DNA of 27,114 bases from positions 1-27,114 of the forward strand of contig JAEWKZ010000076.1 of NCBI GenBank assembly GCA_023393525.1, given 5' to 3'. The translations under genes were made by a program, and so were the position numbers. Source of the DNA: Pseudomonadota bacterium. GTDB taxonomy: Bacteria > Desulfobacterota > Desulfovibrionia > Desulfovibrionales > Desulfomicrobiaceae. Shown here piece after piece: positions 15,074 to 22,457 of the stretch. Each line of letters begins with the position of its first letter. The stretch's first letter is position 1. The notes beneath the pieces were generated by a model. That model had not been told where the DNA came from. It was given only the letters and a program-made list of their open reading frames with translations, and did not search any database.

Positions 15074-16029
15074 TACCAGCCTCGCTCGTTGATGCGCTCT
15101 TCCTCGACCTTGAAGGTCAAGAGAGGCGGGGTCTGTTCCAGAGCCGTGCCTGCCTGCAATTCGAACACGTCCTTGACCTGCTTGTTCATGAAGCGCCGCA
15201 GCAGCATGAGCGGAATGTCCACGGGACAGGCCCGCTCGCATTCGCCGCATTCCGTGCAGCGTCCGGCCAGATGCGAGACATGCACCATCTGGAACATCAT
15301 GTTCTCGGCCGGGGAATTGTCCTGGCTGATCCACAGGGGGTCGCGGCTGGTCGCTATGCAATGGTCGCGGCAGACGCACATGGGACAGGCGTTGCGGCAG
15401 GCGTAGCAGCGGATGCAGCGGCTCATGGTCTCCTGCCAGAAGGCGAGCTTCTCGACGTCGCTTTTGGCCTCGAATTCGTCCTGGCAGGGCAGGCTCGCGA
15501 CCGGGGCCGGAGTATGCGGCGCGCCGATCAGCACATCGGAGATGATAGCGTCGGGCGTGGCGCAGATCAGGCATTTGTCGGCCAGCACCTCTGAGATCTT
15601 CAAGGTCGCGGCCTGACCGGCCACGGTGATCTTGAGGTCGCCCGCGCCGATTTCCACCGATTCCACGAAGCCGGGATCGGCGGGCAAAGCCGCGCGGATC
15701 TTGCGCTGGCTGACCACCCCGTCGCAACACAGGCCGAAAACGACGACCTCGTCGCGGTTGATCAGATTTTCATTCAATAGCTGGATCACGCTCTTGCTGT
15801 CGCAGCCCTTGACCACCACTCCGATCTTCTTGCCCTTGAACCCGGTCAGGTAGGTGGCCAGATTGTGCACGGCCAGGGGGCCTATGGTCAGCCGGTCCAG
15901 ATCCGCCTCGGCGCGGATGAAGAGCGGCGTGGCATGAAGCGGGTCATAGCCCCGCTCCCAGCCGATAACGCACTCAAGCTCGCCCAGATGGCTCTTGATG
16001 GCGGTTTTCAGATCATCCAATTGGGACAT
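15073..16029 (-). CDS. flxC: FlxC: iron-sulfur electron-transfer subunit
   Basis: 318 residues. The N-terminal part resembles F420-hydrogenase/dehydrogenase beta-type proteins: GFKGKKIGVVVKGCDSKSVIQLLNE, VVVFGLCCDGVVSQ and DKCLICATPDA. The C-terminal part has a 4Fe-4S dicluster: CIRCYACRNACPMCVCRDHC and CTECGECERACPVDIP. The ATG at 16029 has AGGAGG directly upstream and lies 22 nt after the flxD stop. It forms part of the cytoplasmic Flx module, probably an electron bridge to HdrA through FlxD. I see no membrane segment, which fits a soluble bifurcating complex. Confidence 0.82.
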   Translation of the reverse strand: MSQLDDLKTAIKSHLGELECVIGWERGYDPLHATPLFIRAEADLDRLTIGPLAVHNLATYLTGFKGKKIGVVVKGCDSKSVIQLLNENLINRDEVVVFGLCCDGVVSQRKIRAALPADPGFVESVEIGAGDLKITVAGQAATLKISEVLADKCLICATPDAIISDVLIGAPHTPAPVASLPCQDEFEAKSDVEKLAFWQETMSRCIRCYACRNACPMCVCRDHCIATSRDPLWISQDNSPAENMMFQMVHVSHLAGRCTECGECERACPVDIPLMLLRRFMNKQVKDVFELQAGTALEQTPPLLTFKVEEERINERGW

Positions 16030-16051
16030 ATGTCCTCCTCGTATTGCAAAT

Positions 16052-16543
16052 CTATCCGTGACACGGGCACGTCTGCCCCTGGCCGGCCTGCACGGCCAGC
16101 ATGTTCCAGTCCGCCTCGGACGCCGGGTTGAAGGTCGGCGCGGGGCCGAGCTCGTGGATGCGGCGCGTGAACTCCGTGACCACATGCTGCCAGCGCTGTC
16201 CTTCCGAAGCCGAAACCCAGGTGTATTCGAAACGCCGCTCGTCGATGCCGGTGATGGGCAGGAAGCGTTTGAGCATTTCGAGCCTGCGCCGGGCGTAGAA
16301 GTTGCCCTCGGCGTAGTGGCAGTCACGCGGGTGACAACCGGACACGAGCACCCCGTCCGCGCCGTTCATGAGCGAACGGACGATGAAGAGCGGATCGATG
16401 CGGCCCGAACAGGGCACGCGGATGATGCGCAGGTCCGTGGGCTGGGTGAAACGGGACACACCCGCCGTGTCCGCGCCGCCGTAGGAGCACCAGTTACAAA
16501 GAAAGCCGACTATTCGTAATTCGCGAACATCTTGGGCGGGCAT
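16052..16543 (-). CDS. flxD: FlxD: MvhD-type [2Fe-2S] electron-transfer subunit
   Basis: 163 residues, homologous to the delta subunit of methyl-viologen-reducing hydrogenase (MvhD), which carries electrons into HdrA. Conserved cysteine motifs are FLCNWCSYGGAD (C16, C19), VPCSGRIDP, and SGCHPRDCHYAEGNF; the last is a hallmark of the family. The ATG at 16543 has GGAGGTGA upstream (7-nt gap) and makes the gene overlap the end of hdrA by 34 nt, which is unusual for this operon but needed to include the N-terminal strand. A short Cys-containing tail ends the protein (QTCPCHG). Confidence 0.9.
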   Translation of the reverse strand: MPAQDVRELRIVGFLCNWCSYGGADTAGVSRFTQPTDLRIIRVPCSGRIDPLFIVRSLMNGADGVLVSGCHPRDCHYAEGNFYARRRLEMLKRFLPITGIDERRFEYTWVSASEGQRWQHVVTEFTRRIHELGPAPTFNPASEADWNMLAVQAGQGQTCPCHG

Positions 16544-18492
16544 AAGGCGTTCACCTCCGCGAGGATCTGGTTGTCTGTGAAGTGTTCAAGCTGGATGGCC
16601 CCCTGGGGGCAGGTCACGGTGCAGATGCCGCAGCCCTGGCAGACCGTGTCGATGACCTCGGCCTTGGGGTTGCCGAAGCGGTCCGCCACGGCCTTGATGG
16701 CTCCGAACGGACAGGTCTGGATGCACTTGCCGCAGCCCACGCAGCGGGCAGGATTGACCCTGGACACGGCCGGATCGGACTCCAGTTCCTTCTTGGAGAG
16801 AAGGCCCAGAACCTTGGAAGCCGCGGCGCTGCCCTGGCCGACGGAGGCCGGGATGTCCTTGGGACCCTGGCAGGCGCCGGCCAGGAACACGCCGGCGGTG
16901 TTGGTCTCGACGGGCTTGAGTTTGGGATGGCTCTCCACGAAGAAACCGTACTGATCCGGAGCCACGCGCAGCTTTTCGCCCAGCTGCACCGCGCCCCTGG
17001 CCGATTCCGCACCCACGGCCAGAACGACCAGGTCGGCGGGAACCTCCACCTGCGTGCCGGCCAGGGTGTCCGCGCCGCGCACGATGAGCTTGTCGCCCTT
17101 GGGATAGATCATGGCCACGCGGCCGCGTACGTACTGCGCCCCGTACTCTTCCATGGCCCGGCGCACGAACTCGTCGTAGAGCTTGCCCGGCGAGCGGATG
17201 TCCATGTAGAAGACGTAGGACTGGGAATCGGGAATATGGTCCTTGGTCAGGATGGCCTGCTTGGCCGTGTACATGCAGCAGAAACCGGAACAGTAGGGCC
17301 TGTCCACGGACTTGTCGCGCGAACCCACGCACTGGATGAAGACCACGTTCTTGGGCTCCTTGCCGTCGGAGGGGCGCTTGACGTGCCCGCCGGTGGGGCC
17401 GGAAGCCGAAAGCATGCGCTCGTACTGCATGGAGGTGATCACGTCCGGGTAGCGGCCTTCGCCGTACTGCGGATACTTGTGCCAATCGAAAAGGTCGTAA
17501 CCCGTGGCCACGACGATGGCGCCGACATCCACGTTGATGATCTCGTCCTGCTGCTCGAAGTCGATGCACTTGACCGGGCAGACCTTGGCGCACAGACCGC
17601 ATTTGCCCTTGGTCAGCATCAGGCAGGACTCGGCGTTGATGGCCGCCTTCTTGGGAATGGCCTGCGGGAACGGGATGTTGATGGAGGGGGCGTTGCAGAG
17701 ATTCTCGTTGAATTTGTCGGGCAGCTTGCGGCTGGGGCATTTCTCCACGCACAATCCGCAGCCCGTGCAGTCCTTCCAGTTCACGTAGGTCGCCTTCTTG
17801 CGGATGGTGATCTGGAAGTTGCCCACGTACCCGCCCACGGCTTCGATCTCGGAACAGGCGTAGAGGGTGATGTTCGGATGCTGGGCGATGTCGACCATCT
17901 TGGGGCCGAGCACGCAGGACGAGCAGTCCACGGTGGGAAAGGTCTTGTCCAGCTTGGCCATCTTGCCGCCAATGGTCTGCTCGCGCTCGACCATGATGAC
18001 TTCCTGCCCGCCGTCGGCGCAGTCCAGGGCCGCCTGGATGCCAGCCACGCCGCCGCCGATGACCAGCACGCGCTTGACCGTCTCGAAACGCTTGGGAATG
18101 AGCGGCTTGTCGCGGCGCAGCTTTTCCACGGCCATGCGCACCAGCTCGGCGGCCTTGCCCGTGTTCAGGTCCTTGGTCTTGCCGATCCAGGAGACATGCT
18201 CGCGGATGTTGGCCATTTCGAACATGTAGCGGTTCAGGCCCGCGCGCTCCACGGTCCGGCGGAAAGTGGGCTCGTGCATGCGCGGGGTGCAGGAGGCCAC
18301 GACCACGCCGTCGAGGTTCTTGTCCTTGATGGCCTGGATGATGGCTTCCTGACCGGGCTCGGAACAGGCATACATCGTGTCCGTGGAGAAGACCACGTCC
18401 GGGTAGGTCAGGGCCGTGGCCGCGACGGACGGACAGTCCACGGTTCCGGCAATATTGCTGCCGCAATGGCAGATAAAAACACCAATTCGCAT
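16510..18492 (-). CDS. hdrA: HdrA: FAD- and iron-sulfur-containing heterodisulfide reductase subunit A
   Basis: HdrA carries the flavin at which electron bifurcation is thought to occur. It is 660 residues, the usual length. In order: an N-terminal cysteine domain (ICHCGSNIAGTVDC), an FAD-binding motif (VIGGGVAGIQAALDCADGG), a ferredoxin pair (CTGCGLCVEKCP and CGLCAKVCPVKC), the family block FIQCVGSRDK ... YCSGFCCMYTAKQA, and a C-terminal ferredoxin pair (CVGCGKCIQTCP, CQGCGICTVTCP). The ATG at 18492 is chosen because GGGAGGA lies just upstream and the protein then begins MRIGVFICHCG. It starts 10 nt after the hdrB stop. No selenocysteine or fused extra module is seen. Confidence 0.95.
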   Translation of the reverse strand: MRIGVFICHCGSNIAGTVDCPSVAATALTYPDVVFSTDTMYACSEPGQEAIIQAIKDKNLDGVVVASCTPRMHEPTFRRTVERAGLNRYMFEMANIREHVSWIGKTKDLNTGKAAELVRMAVEKLRRDKPLIPKRFETVKRVLVIGGGVAGIQAALDCADGGQEVIMVEREQTIGGKMAKLDKTFPTVDCSSCVLGPKMVDIAQHPNITLYACSEIEAVGGYVGNFQITIRKKATYVNWKDCTGCGLCVEKCPSRKLPDKFNENLCNAPSINIPFPQAIPKKAAINAESCLMLTKGKCGLCAKVCPVKCIDFEQQDEIINVDVGAIVVATGYDLFDWHKYPQYGEGRYPDVITSMQYERMLSASGPTGGHVKRPSDGKEPKNVVFIQCVGSRDKSVDRPYCSGFCCMYTAKQAILTKDHIPDSQSYVFYMDIRSPGKLYDEFVRRAMEEYGAQYVRGRVAMIYPKGDKLIVRGADTLAGTQVEVPADLVVLAVGAESARGAVQLGEKLRVAPDQYGFFVESHPKLKPVETNTAGVFLAGACQGPKDIPASVGQGSAAASKVLGLLSKKELESDPAVSRVNPARCVGCGKCIQTCPFGAIKAVADRFGNPKAEVIDTVCQGCGICTVTCPQGAIQLEHFTDNQILAEVNALCPPKMFANYE

Positions 18493-18502
18493 CGCGTCCT
18501 CC

Positions 18503-19387
18503 CTACCTGGCCTGCGCCGGTTGTTTGATCTTGCCCAGGGCGAGTCTCGGATCGACGCAGAGCTTTTCAAAACCAAGCAACGCGCGGTCCAGTCCCAGAG
18601 CATAGCCAAGGAGCTGGGTGTAATAGAATACCGGAATCCTGAACTTCTCGTGCAGGGCGCGGTTGATCTGCCCCTGGCGCAGGTCCAGATTCATCTGGCA
18701 CAAGGGACAGGCGGTGACAAAGGCGTCCGCGCCGACATCGCGCCCGGCGTCCAGAAGCTTGCCCGACAGCCGCGTCACGATATCATTGCGAGGTATGCCG
18801 TACGAAGCGCCGCAGCACTCCACCTTGAGCGGGAACGGCACGACCTCCGCCCCGAGGGCGGTCATCAGCTTGTCCATGGCCATGGGATTCTCGTGGTGGT
18901 CGAAGCGCATCAGCTCCGGGGGCCTGTTCATGATGCAGCCGTAATAACAGGCGATCTTGATTCCGGTCAGGGGTTTGACCACCTTGGATTTGATCAGCTC
19001 GGGGTCCACGTTTTCGGCCAGCACCTGCAAGACGGACTGGGCATCCACATGGCCGTTGCAGGGCACGTCGAGGAGCGCGTTGGCCTTGGCCCGAAATTCG
19101 GGGTCTTCCATCTTGTGGGCGGCGGTGCGCAGGTTGGTCAGGCAGCTGGGACAGGGCGTCGTCACCTTGTCCATGCCCATGACCTCGACCTGGGCCAGGT
19201 TGCGGGCGGACAGGGCCGCGGACAGGACATGGTTCACGGTGTGCGCGGGGGTGGACCCGCAGCAGCTCCAGTCCGGAATGTCCACCAGTTCCACGTCCAG
19301 GGCCTTGCAGACCGCGCGGGTGGAGTTGTCGTATTCCAGGGACGTGCCCTGGCCGGAACAGCCCGGATAATACGCGATTTTAAGCAT
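18503..19387 (-). CDS. hdrB: HdrB: heterodisulfide reductase subunit B (CCG-domain protein)
   Basis: HdrB carries the noncubane iron-sulfur clusters at which the disulfide is reduced; in sulfate reducers the partner is thought to be DsrC rather than CoM-S-S-CoB. The 294-residue protein has both CCG motifs: the first C10, C42-C43-G, C79-x-x-C82; the second in YYGCIMNRP, ECCGASYG and ACPLCQMN. Both are complete, so both clusters should form. The ATG at 19387 overlaps the hdrC stop by 8 nt (ATGCTTAA). There is no C-terminal fusion to HdrC. Confidence 0.95.
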   Translation of the reverse strand: MLKIAYYPGCSGQGTSLEYDNSTRAVCKALDVELVDIPDWSCCGSTPAHTVNHVLSAALSARNLAQVEVMGMDKVTTPCPSCLTNLRTAAHKMEDPEFRAKANALLDVPCNGHVDAQSVLQVLAENVDPELIKSKVVKPLTGIKIACYYGCIMNRPPELMRFDHHENPMAMDKLMTALGAEVVPFPLKVECCGASYGIPRNDIVTRLSGKLLDAGRDVGADAFVTACPLCQMNLDLRQGQINRALHEKFRIPVFYYTQLLGYALGLDRALLGFEKLCVDPRLALGKIKQPAQAR

Positions 19388-19946
19388 TGTCGCCTCCTTT
19401 GCGGAACCGCTCGAAAATGCGGGCCACCTGTTCGCGCCCCTCGATCTGGTGCGGCTTGAACGGCAGCTTGCCGCGCATGAGAGCCTGCGGAGCCAGATCG
19501 ACATCGGTGAATACGCGGCCGGAGCGCGTCATGTACGCGGCCATGAGCCCGAGCTCGTAGGCGCGTCCATGGCGCTCGACCGAGGCCAGAAACGAGTCGG
19601 CGAAAACCTTCACGGAACGCTCCGTGGCGTACCCGGCCTCCCGGGCCATGTGCCGACAAACGTCCATGACCAGCGCGACGTCGATCTTGTTCGGACAGCG
19701 CGTGGTGCAGGATTGACAGGAGCCGCACAGCCACAGGGACCTGCTTTTCAGCACTGCTTCCTTTTGTCCGGTCTGAATCAGTCGCATGATCTGACTGACC
19801 GAATAATCGTAGGCGAATGTATACGGGCATCCGGCCGTACAATTGCCGCACTGGTAGCAGTTCCTGATTTTCTGGTGGCTGCGGGCTTCGACCTCGGCGA
19901 CAAACTCAAGGTCGGCAGTGGCAAGATCAAAGATTTGCATGGACAT
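19380..19946 (-). CDS. hdrC: HdrC: heterodisulfide reductase subunit C (ferredoxin-like)
   Basis: HdrC is the small 2x[4Fe-4S] protein that links HdrA to HdrB. It is 188 residues with CYQCGNCTAGCP (C30-C40) and CGSCQSCTTRCP as the two cluster motifs, followed by a helical C-terminal part (MDVCRHMAREAGYA ...). It is the first gene of the leftward operon. The start is either the ATG at 19946 or the one two codons later at 19940; neither has a strong ribosome binding site. A longer open frame to 20063 is not supported by similarity. No alcohol dehydrogenase gene precedes it, unlike the operon studied in Desulfovibrio vulgaris. Confidence 0.93.
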   Translation of the reverse strand: MSMQIFDLATADLEFVAEVEARSHQKIRNCYQCGNCTAGCPYTFAYDYSVSQIMRLIQTGQKEAVLKSRSLWLCGSCQSCTTRCPNKIDVALVMDVCRHMAREAGYATERSVKVFADSFLASVERHGRAYELGLMAAYMTRSGRVFTDVDLAPQALMRGKLPFKPHQIEGREQVARIFERFRKGGDNA

Positions 19947-20442
19947 ACCCAACTTGCGGTAAGGAACGGCGAACCGTCCGGTTGACATGAATCCCGTCCC
20001 GAAAAAACGCCACAGACACAATGAACCCTTTTGACACACCGACCGAACAGACGGGTGACCCAAATTGATACACGGTATCCACTCAAAGCGATTGTTTCCG
20101 GGACATGGGTTTTCTTTTAAGCAGATTTAGTGCCATAGTCCCCAGAGCCAGGCGTTGTCCAGCATCCAGGGGCCCCGACCAGTGGGCCGTGACGAGGAAC
20201 GCAGCAGGAAGAGAGCAAAATTCCTCTTTAAAACCGAAATGTTAATAAATATATTACTATCGATTATCTATTTTGCCACCACCTCCGCCGCACTCGCATC
20301 AATGGCCGGTCCAGCCTGAAACCGGCCCCCCAAGCAGTCCGATCATATTGACCAGGTTCGGCTTCCCACATATTGCCTGCCGATTGCCGCAATCCCATTT
20401 GCCCCCGCTTTGACGAAACACCACACTTCTCCGAGGGCCGCC
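19947..20442. promoter_or_regulatory. Divergent intergenic region between hdrC and lplA with a GC-rich island
   Basis: About 500 nt with no gene. It should hold promoters for hdr-flx (leftward) and lplA (rightward). An imperfect operator-like palindrome GATAC-ACG-GTATC lies at 20067-20079. A GC-rich island at about 20140-20215 (with GGGGCCCC and several short GGCC/CCAG arms) is followed by a strongly AT-rich stretch (20220-20275), and a second GC-rich patch lies at 20300-20420. The island could be a structured leader RNA, but I cannot match it to a known riboswitch or small RNA. Confidence 0.4.
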
Positions 20443-21420
20443 ATGCGCTTCATCCACAACACCCATACCGACCCGGCCTTCAACCTCGCGACCGAGGAAT
20501 GGCTGCTGCGCCATGCCGACACGGATATCTTCATGCTCTGGCGCAACGCTCCGGCCGTCATTGTCGGACGCAACCAGAACACCGCCTCGGAAATCGACAC
20601 GGACTTCGTGCGCGAGCGCGGCATCACCGTCATCCGCCGACTGACCGGAGGCGGGGCCGTGTTTCATGATCTGGGCAACGTCAACTTTTCCTTCATCCAA
20701 ATCGGCAGACAATCCAAGCAGCTGGATTTTCACCGCTTCACGGTTCCGATCATGGAAGCCTTGCGATCCATGGGCGTGAATTGCCAGTTCGAGGGCCGCA
20801 ACGACCTGGTCATCGACGGCCAAAAATTCTCGGGCAATGCCCAACTCATCGAAAAGGATCGGGTGCTCCATCACGGCACGCTGCTCTTTTCGGCCCAGAT
20901 GGCCGACCTGTCCGGAGCGCTCAAGATCAACCCCGTCAAATACGTGGACAAGGCGGTGAAAAGCGTCGCGAAGCGTGTCACCAACATCTCAAGCCACCTG
21001 CCCGCCCCCATGGACGTGGAAACCTTCATCACCCGCGTCATGGCCCATGTCTCAGGCAGCGCGGCGGATCTCCCGCCGGGGCTCTCGGCTGAAGAGGAGG
21101 CGGCCATAAACGCTCTTGTGGAATCGAAATACGGCACCTGGGAATGGAACTTCGGCAGCTCGCCCGACTATGGTTTCACCCGCGCCACGCGCACCCGGGG
21201 AGGAGTGGTGGAGATCCACCTGAAGGTCCGACACGGGCGCATCGAACAGGCCAGGATCTTCGGGGATTTTTTCAACGCCCGCCCGGTGGCGGAGTTGGAG
21301 AAACTGCTCGCGGGCTGCCGTCACGAACGCTTCGAACTGGAAGAACGCATGGATGGCGTACCCATCGGCGAGTTCATGCAAAACGTGGATCTGGAAACCT
21401 TCATGGACTGCCTGTTCTGA
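20443..21420 (+). CDS. lplA: Lipoate-protein ligase A
   Basis: LplA activates free lipoate with ATP and attaches it to the lipoyl lysine of proteins such as GcvH or 2-oxoacid dehydrogenase E2. The 325-residue protein has the N-terminal NTHTDPAFNLATEEWLL, the nucleotide-binding block RRLTGGGAVFHDLGNVNFSFI, GRNDLVIDGQKFSGNAQ with the catalytic lysine, and LHHGTLLF, then a C-terminal accessory domain (about 245-325) typical of bacterial LplA (WEWNFGSSPDYGFTR). The ATG at 20443 has GAGGG 6 nt upstream; a TTG 33 nt earlier is less likely. No lipoate-dependent enzyme gene is adjacent. Confidence 0.93.
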   Translation: MRFIHNTHTDPAFNLATEEWLLRHADTDIFMLWRNAPAVIVGRNQNTASEIDTDFVRERGITVIRRLTGGGAVFHDLGNVNFSFIQIGRQSKQLDFHRFTVPIMEALRSMGVNCQFEGRNDLVIDGQKFSGNAQLIEKDRVLHHGTLLFSAQMADLSGALKINPVKYVDKAVKSVAKRVTNISSHLPAPMDVETFITRVMAHVSGSAADLPPGLSAEEEAAINALVESKYGTWEWNFGSSPDYGFTRATRTRGGVVEIHLKVRHGRIEQARIFGDFFNARPVAELEKLLAGCRHERFELEERMDGVPIGEFMQNVDLETFMDCLF

Positions 21421-21581
21421 TCGCCAAGGCCCCCGGAGCCGCGAAACGCATCACCCGGACGCCACCCTCGCTTTCGGAAACCATTGGCGCGCGGAATGCG
21501 CGTTTCTGTTCGCGGCAAAACTTGACTGAACAATCCCGAGCCTTCATGCTCACGGAGCAAATCCACCGCCACGAGGAATGA

Positions 21582-21917
21582 ATGAACCACAACAAGCGCC
21601 GCTGGGAACGCGAACCCATAACCGTACCGTGCAAGATCAGCTACGAAGGCGATACCCGCAACTCCACCGAGGGCAGCATCATCAACCTGAGCCCCGGCGG
21701 CGTGATGCTTGCCACGCAACAGGGGTTCATCGCCAATGAACGCGTCGCCATCACTCTCGAAGACGAATACGACGCCCTGCTCTTCGAATTCGCCGAAATC
21801 CTGATCGGCACGGTGCGCTGGAGCCAGTCCACCACCGCCTCGGGACAGCCCGTCTATCACGTCGGAGTCGCCCTGGAGCACGCCCTGCCCCGCCGAATGT
21901 CGCTCACCGAACAATAA
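21582..21917 (+). CDS. PilZ-domain protein (putative c-di-GMP receptor), copy 1
   Basis: A 111-residue single PilZ domain. The cyclic di-GMP binding signatures are both visible: the N-terminal arginine pair in KRRWERE (RxxxR) and the N-x-S-x-x-G loop in INLSPGGVML, followed by the beta-barrel ending FAEILIGTVRWSQ ... YHVGVALE. It should bind c-di-GMP and act through a partner protein, as many stand-alone PilZ proteins do. The ATG at 21582 follows GAGGA. It lies 161 nt after lplA and 97 nt before a second, related PilZ gene, which suggests local duplication. Confidence 0.85.
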   Translation: MNHNKRRWEREPITVPCKISYEGDTRNSTEGSIINLSPGGVMLATQQGFIANERVAITLEDEYDALLFEFAEILIGTVRWSQSTTASGQPVYHVGVALEHALPRRMSLTEQ

Positions 21918-22014
21918 CCACGCAGATTTCCTTGTGTTGTCCGCGCGCATCCTCTATAGGGCCGGAAAGTTGAACCTTTCGCAATGAAGCCCGCCCTGGC
22001 GCAAGGATACGAAC

Positions 22015-22359
22015 ATGGTCCACGAGACGCAGAAAAACAGGAAATGGAAACGCTACGGCTGCCTCCTTCCTTGCCGCGTGATCCCGCAAACCGAGACCGA
22101 CATGCTCGTCTGCGCCCGGATCATCAACATCGGACGCGGCGGCCTGCTCATTGAAGCCGACTACGACTTCACTATCGGCGAGCGAGTCATCGTCGCGACC
22201 TCGGGCGCAGGCTTCGATCGTTTCGAAATCCTGGAAGAGATCCAGGGCACAGTCCGCTGGGGACAGGTGGACGAGAGTTCCCTGATGGGTCTGTATTACA
22301 TCGGCGTCGAATTCGACGAACTCATCCCCCTCAAGCAGGCGGTCGCCGGCCACGCCTGA
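22015..22359 (+). CDS. PilZ-domain protein, copy 2 with altered ligand loop
   Basis: A 114-residue PilZ-domain protein similar in layout to its upstream neighbour (N-terminal NRKWKRYGCLLPCRV, then IINIGRGGLLIEA, then IQGTVRWGQ ... YIGVEFDEL). The arginine region RKWKRY is kept, but the usual Ser of the N-x-S-x-x-G loop is Gly here (NIGRGG), which may weaken or change c-di-GMP binding. The ATG at 22015 has AAGGA 8 nt upstream. The gene is followed by a terminator. Family membership is clear; ligand binding is uncertain. Confidence 0.8.
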   Translation: MVHETQKNRKWKRYGCLLPCRVIPQTETDMLVCARIINIGRGGLLIEADYDFTIGERVIVATSGAGFDRFEILEEIQGTVRWGQVDESSLMGLYYIGVEFDELIPLKQAVAGHA

Positions 22360-22404
22360 CCCTTGTCCGTCACGAAGATCCTGCGGCGGCATCCAGGCGC
22401 CAAC

Positions 22405-22437
22405 AAAAAAGGGACTCCGGTGGGAATCCCTTTTTTT
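22405..22437. terminator. Bidirectional terminator between the PilZ gene and dacA
   Basis: AAAAAAGGGACTCC pairs with GGGAATCCCTTTTTT (one C-A mismatch), with a short loop at about 22419-22421. There is an A-run on the left and a T-run (22431-22437) on the right, so it can terminate both the rightward PilZ transcript and the leftward dacA transcript. Confidence 0.88.
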
Positions 22438-22457
22438 GCGTCGACGTATTCCGCGAC

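Noticed and set aside
16582..18528. A 648-codon rightward open frame antisense to hdrA
   Set aside because: It is a shadow frame in GC-rich DNA. Its protein has no domain pattern and is His/Gly/Ala-rich, whereas the minus strand encodes a full HdrA.
20300..20370. TPP-riboswitch-like or SRP-like stretch on the minus strand (GAACCTGGTCA followed by a GC-rich arm)
   Set aside because: Only a short core resembles these RNAs. The other conserved blocks (CTGAGA for TPP, GGAAGGAAGCAGC for SRP RNA) are missing, and the nearest minus-strand gene, hdrC, starts more than 350 nt away.
21438..21516. Inverted GCCGCG/CGCGGC and GAAACGC/GCGTTTC arms after lplA, considered as a terminator
   Set aside because: The arms are about 50 nt apart, interrupted by a 5-nt insertion, and no T-run follows.
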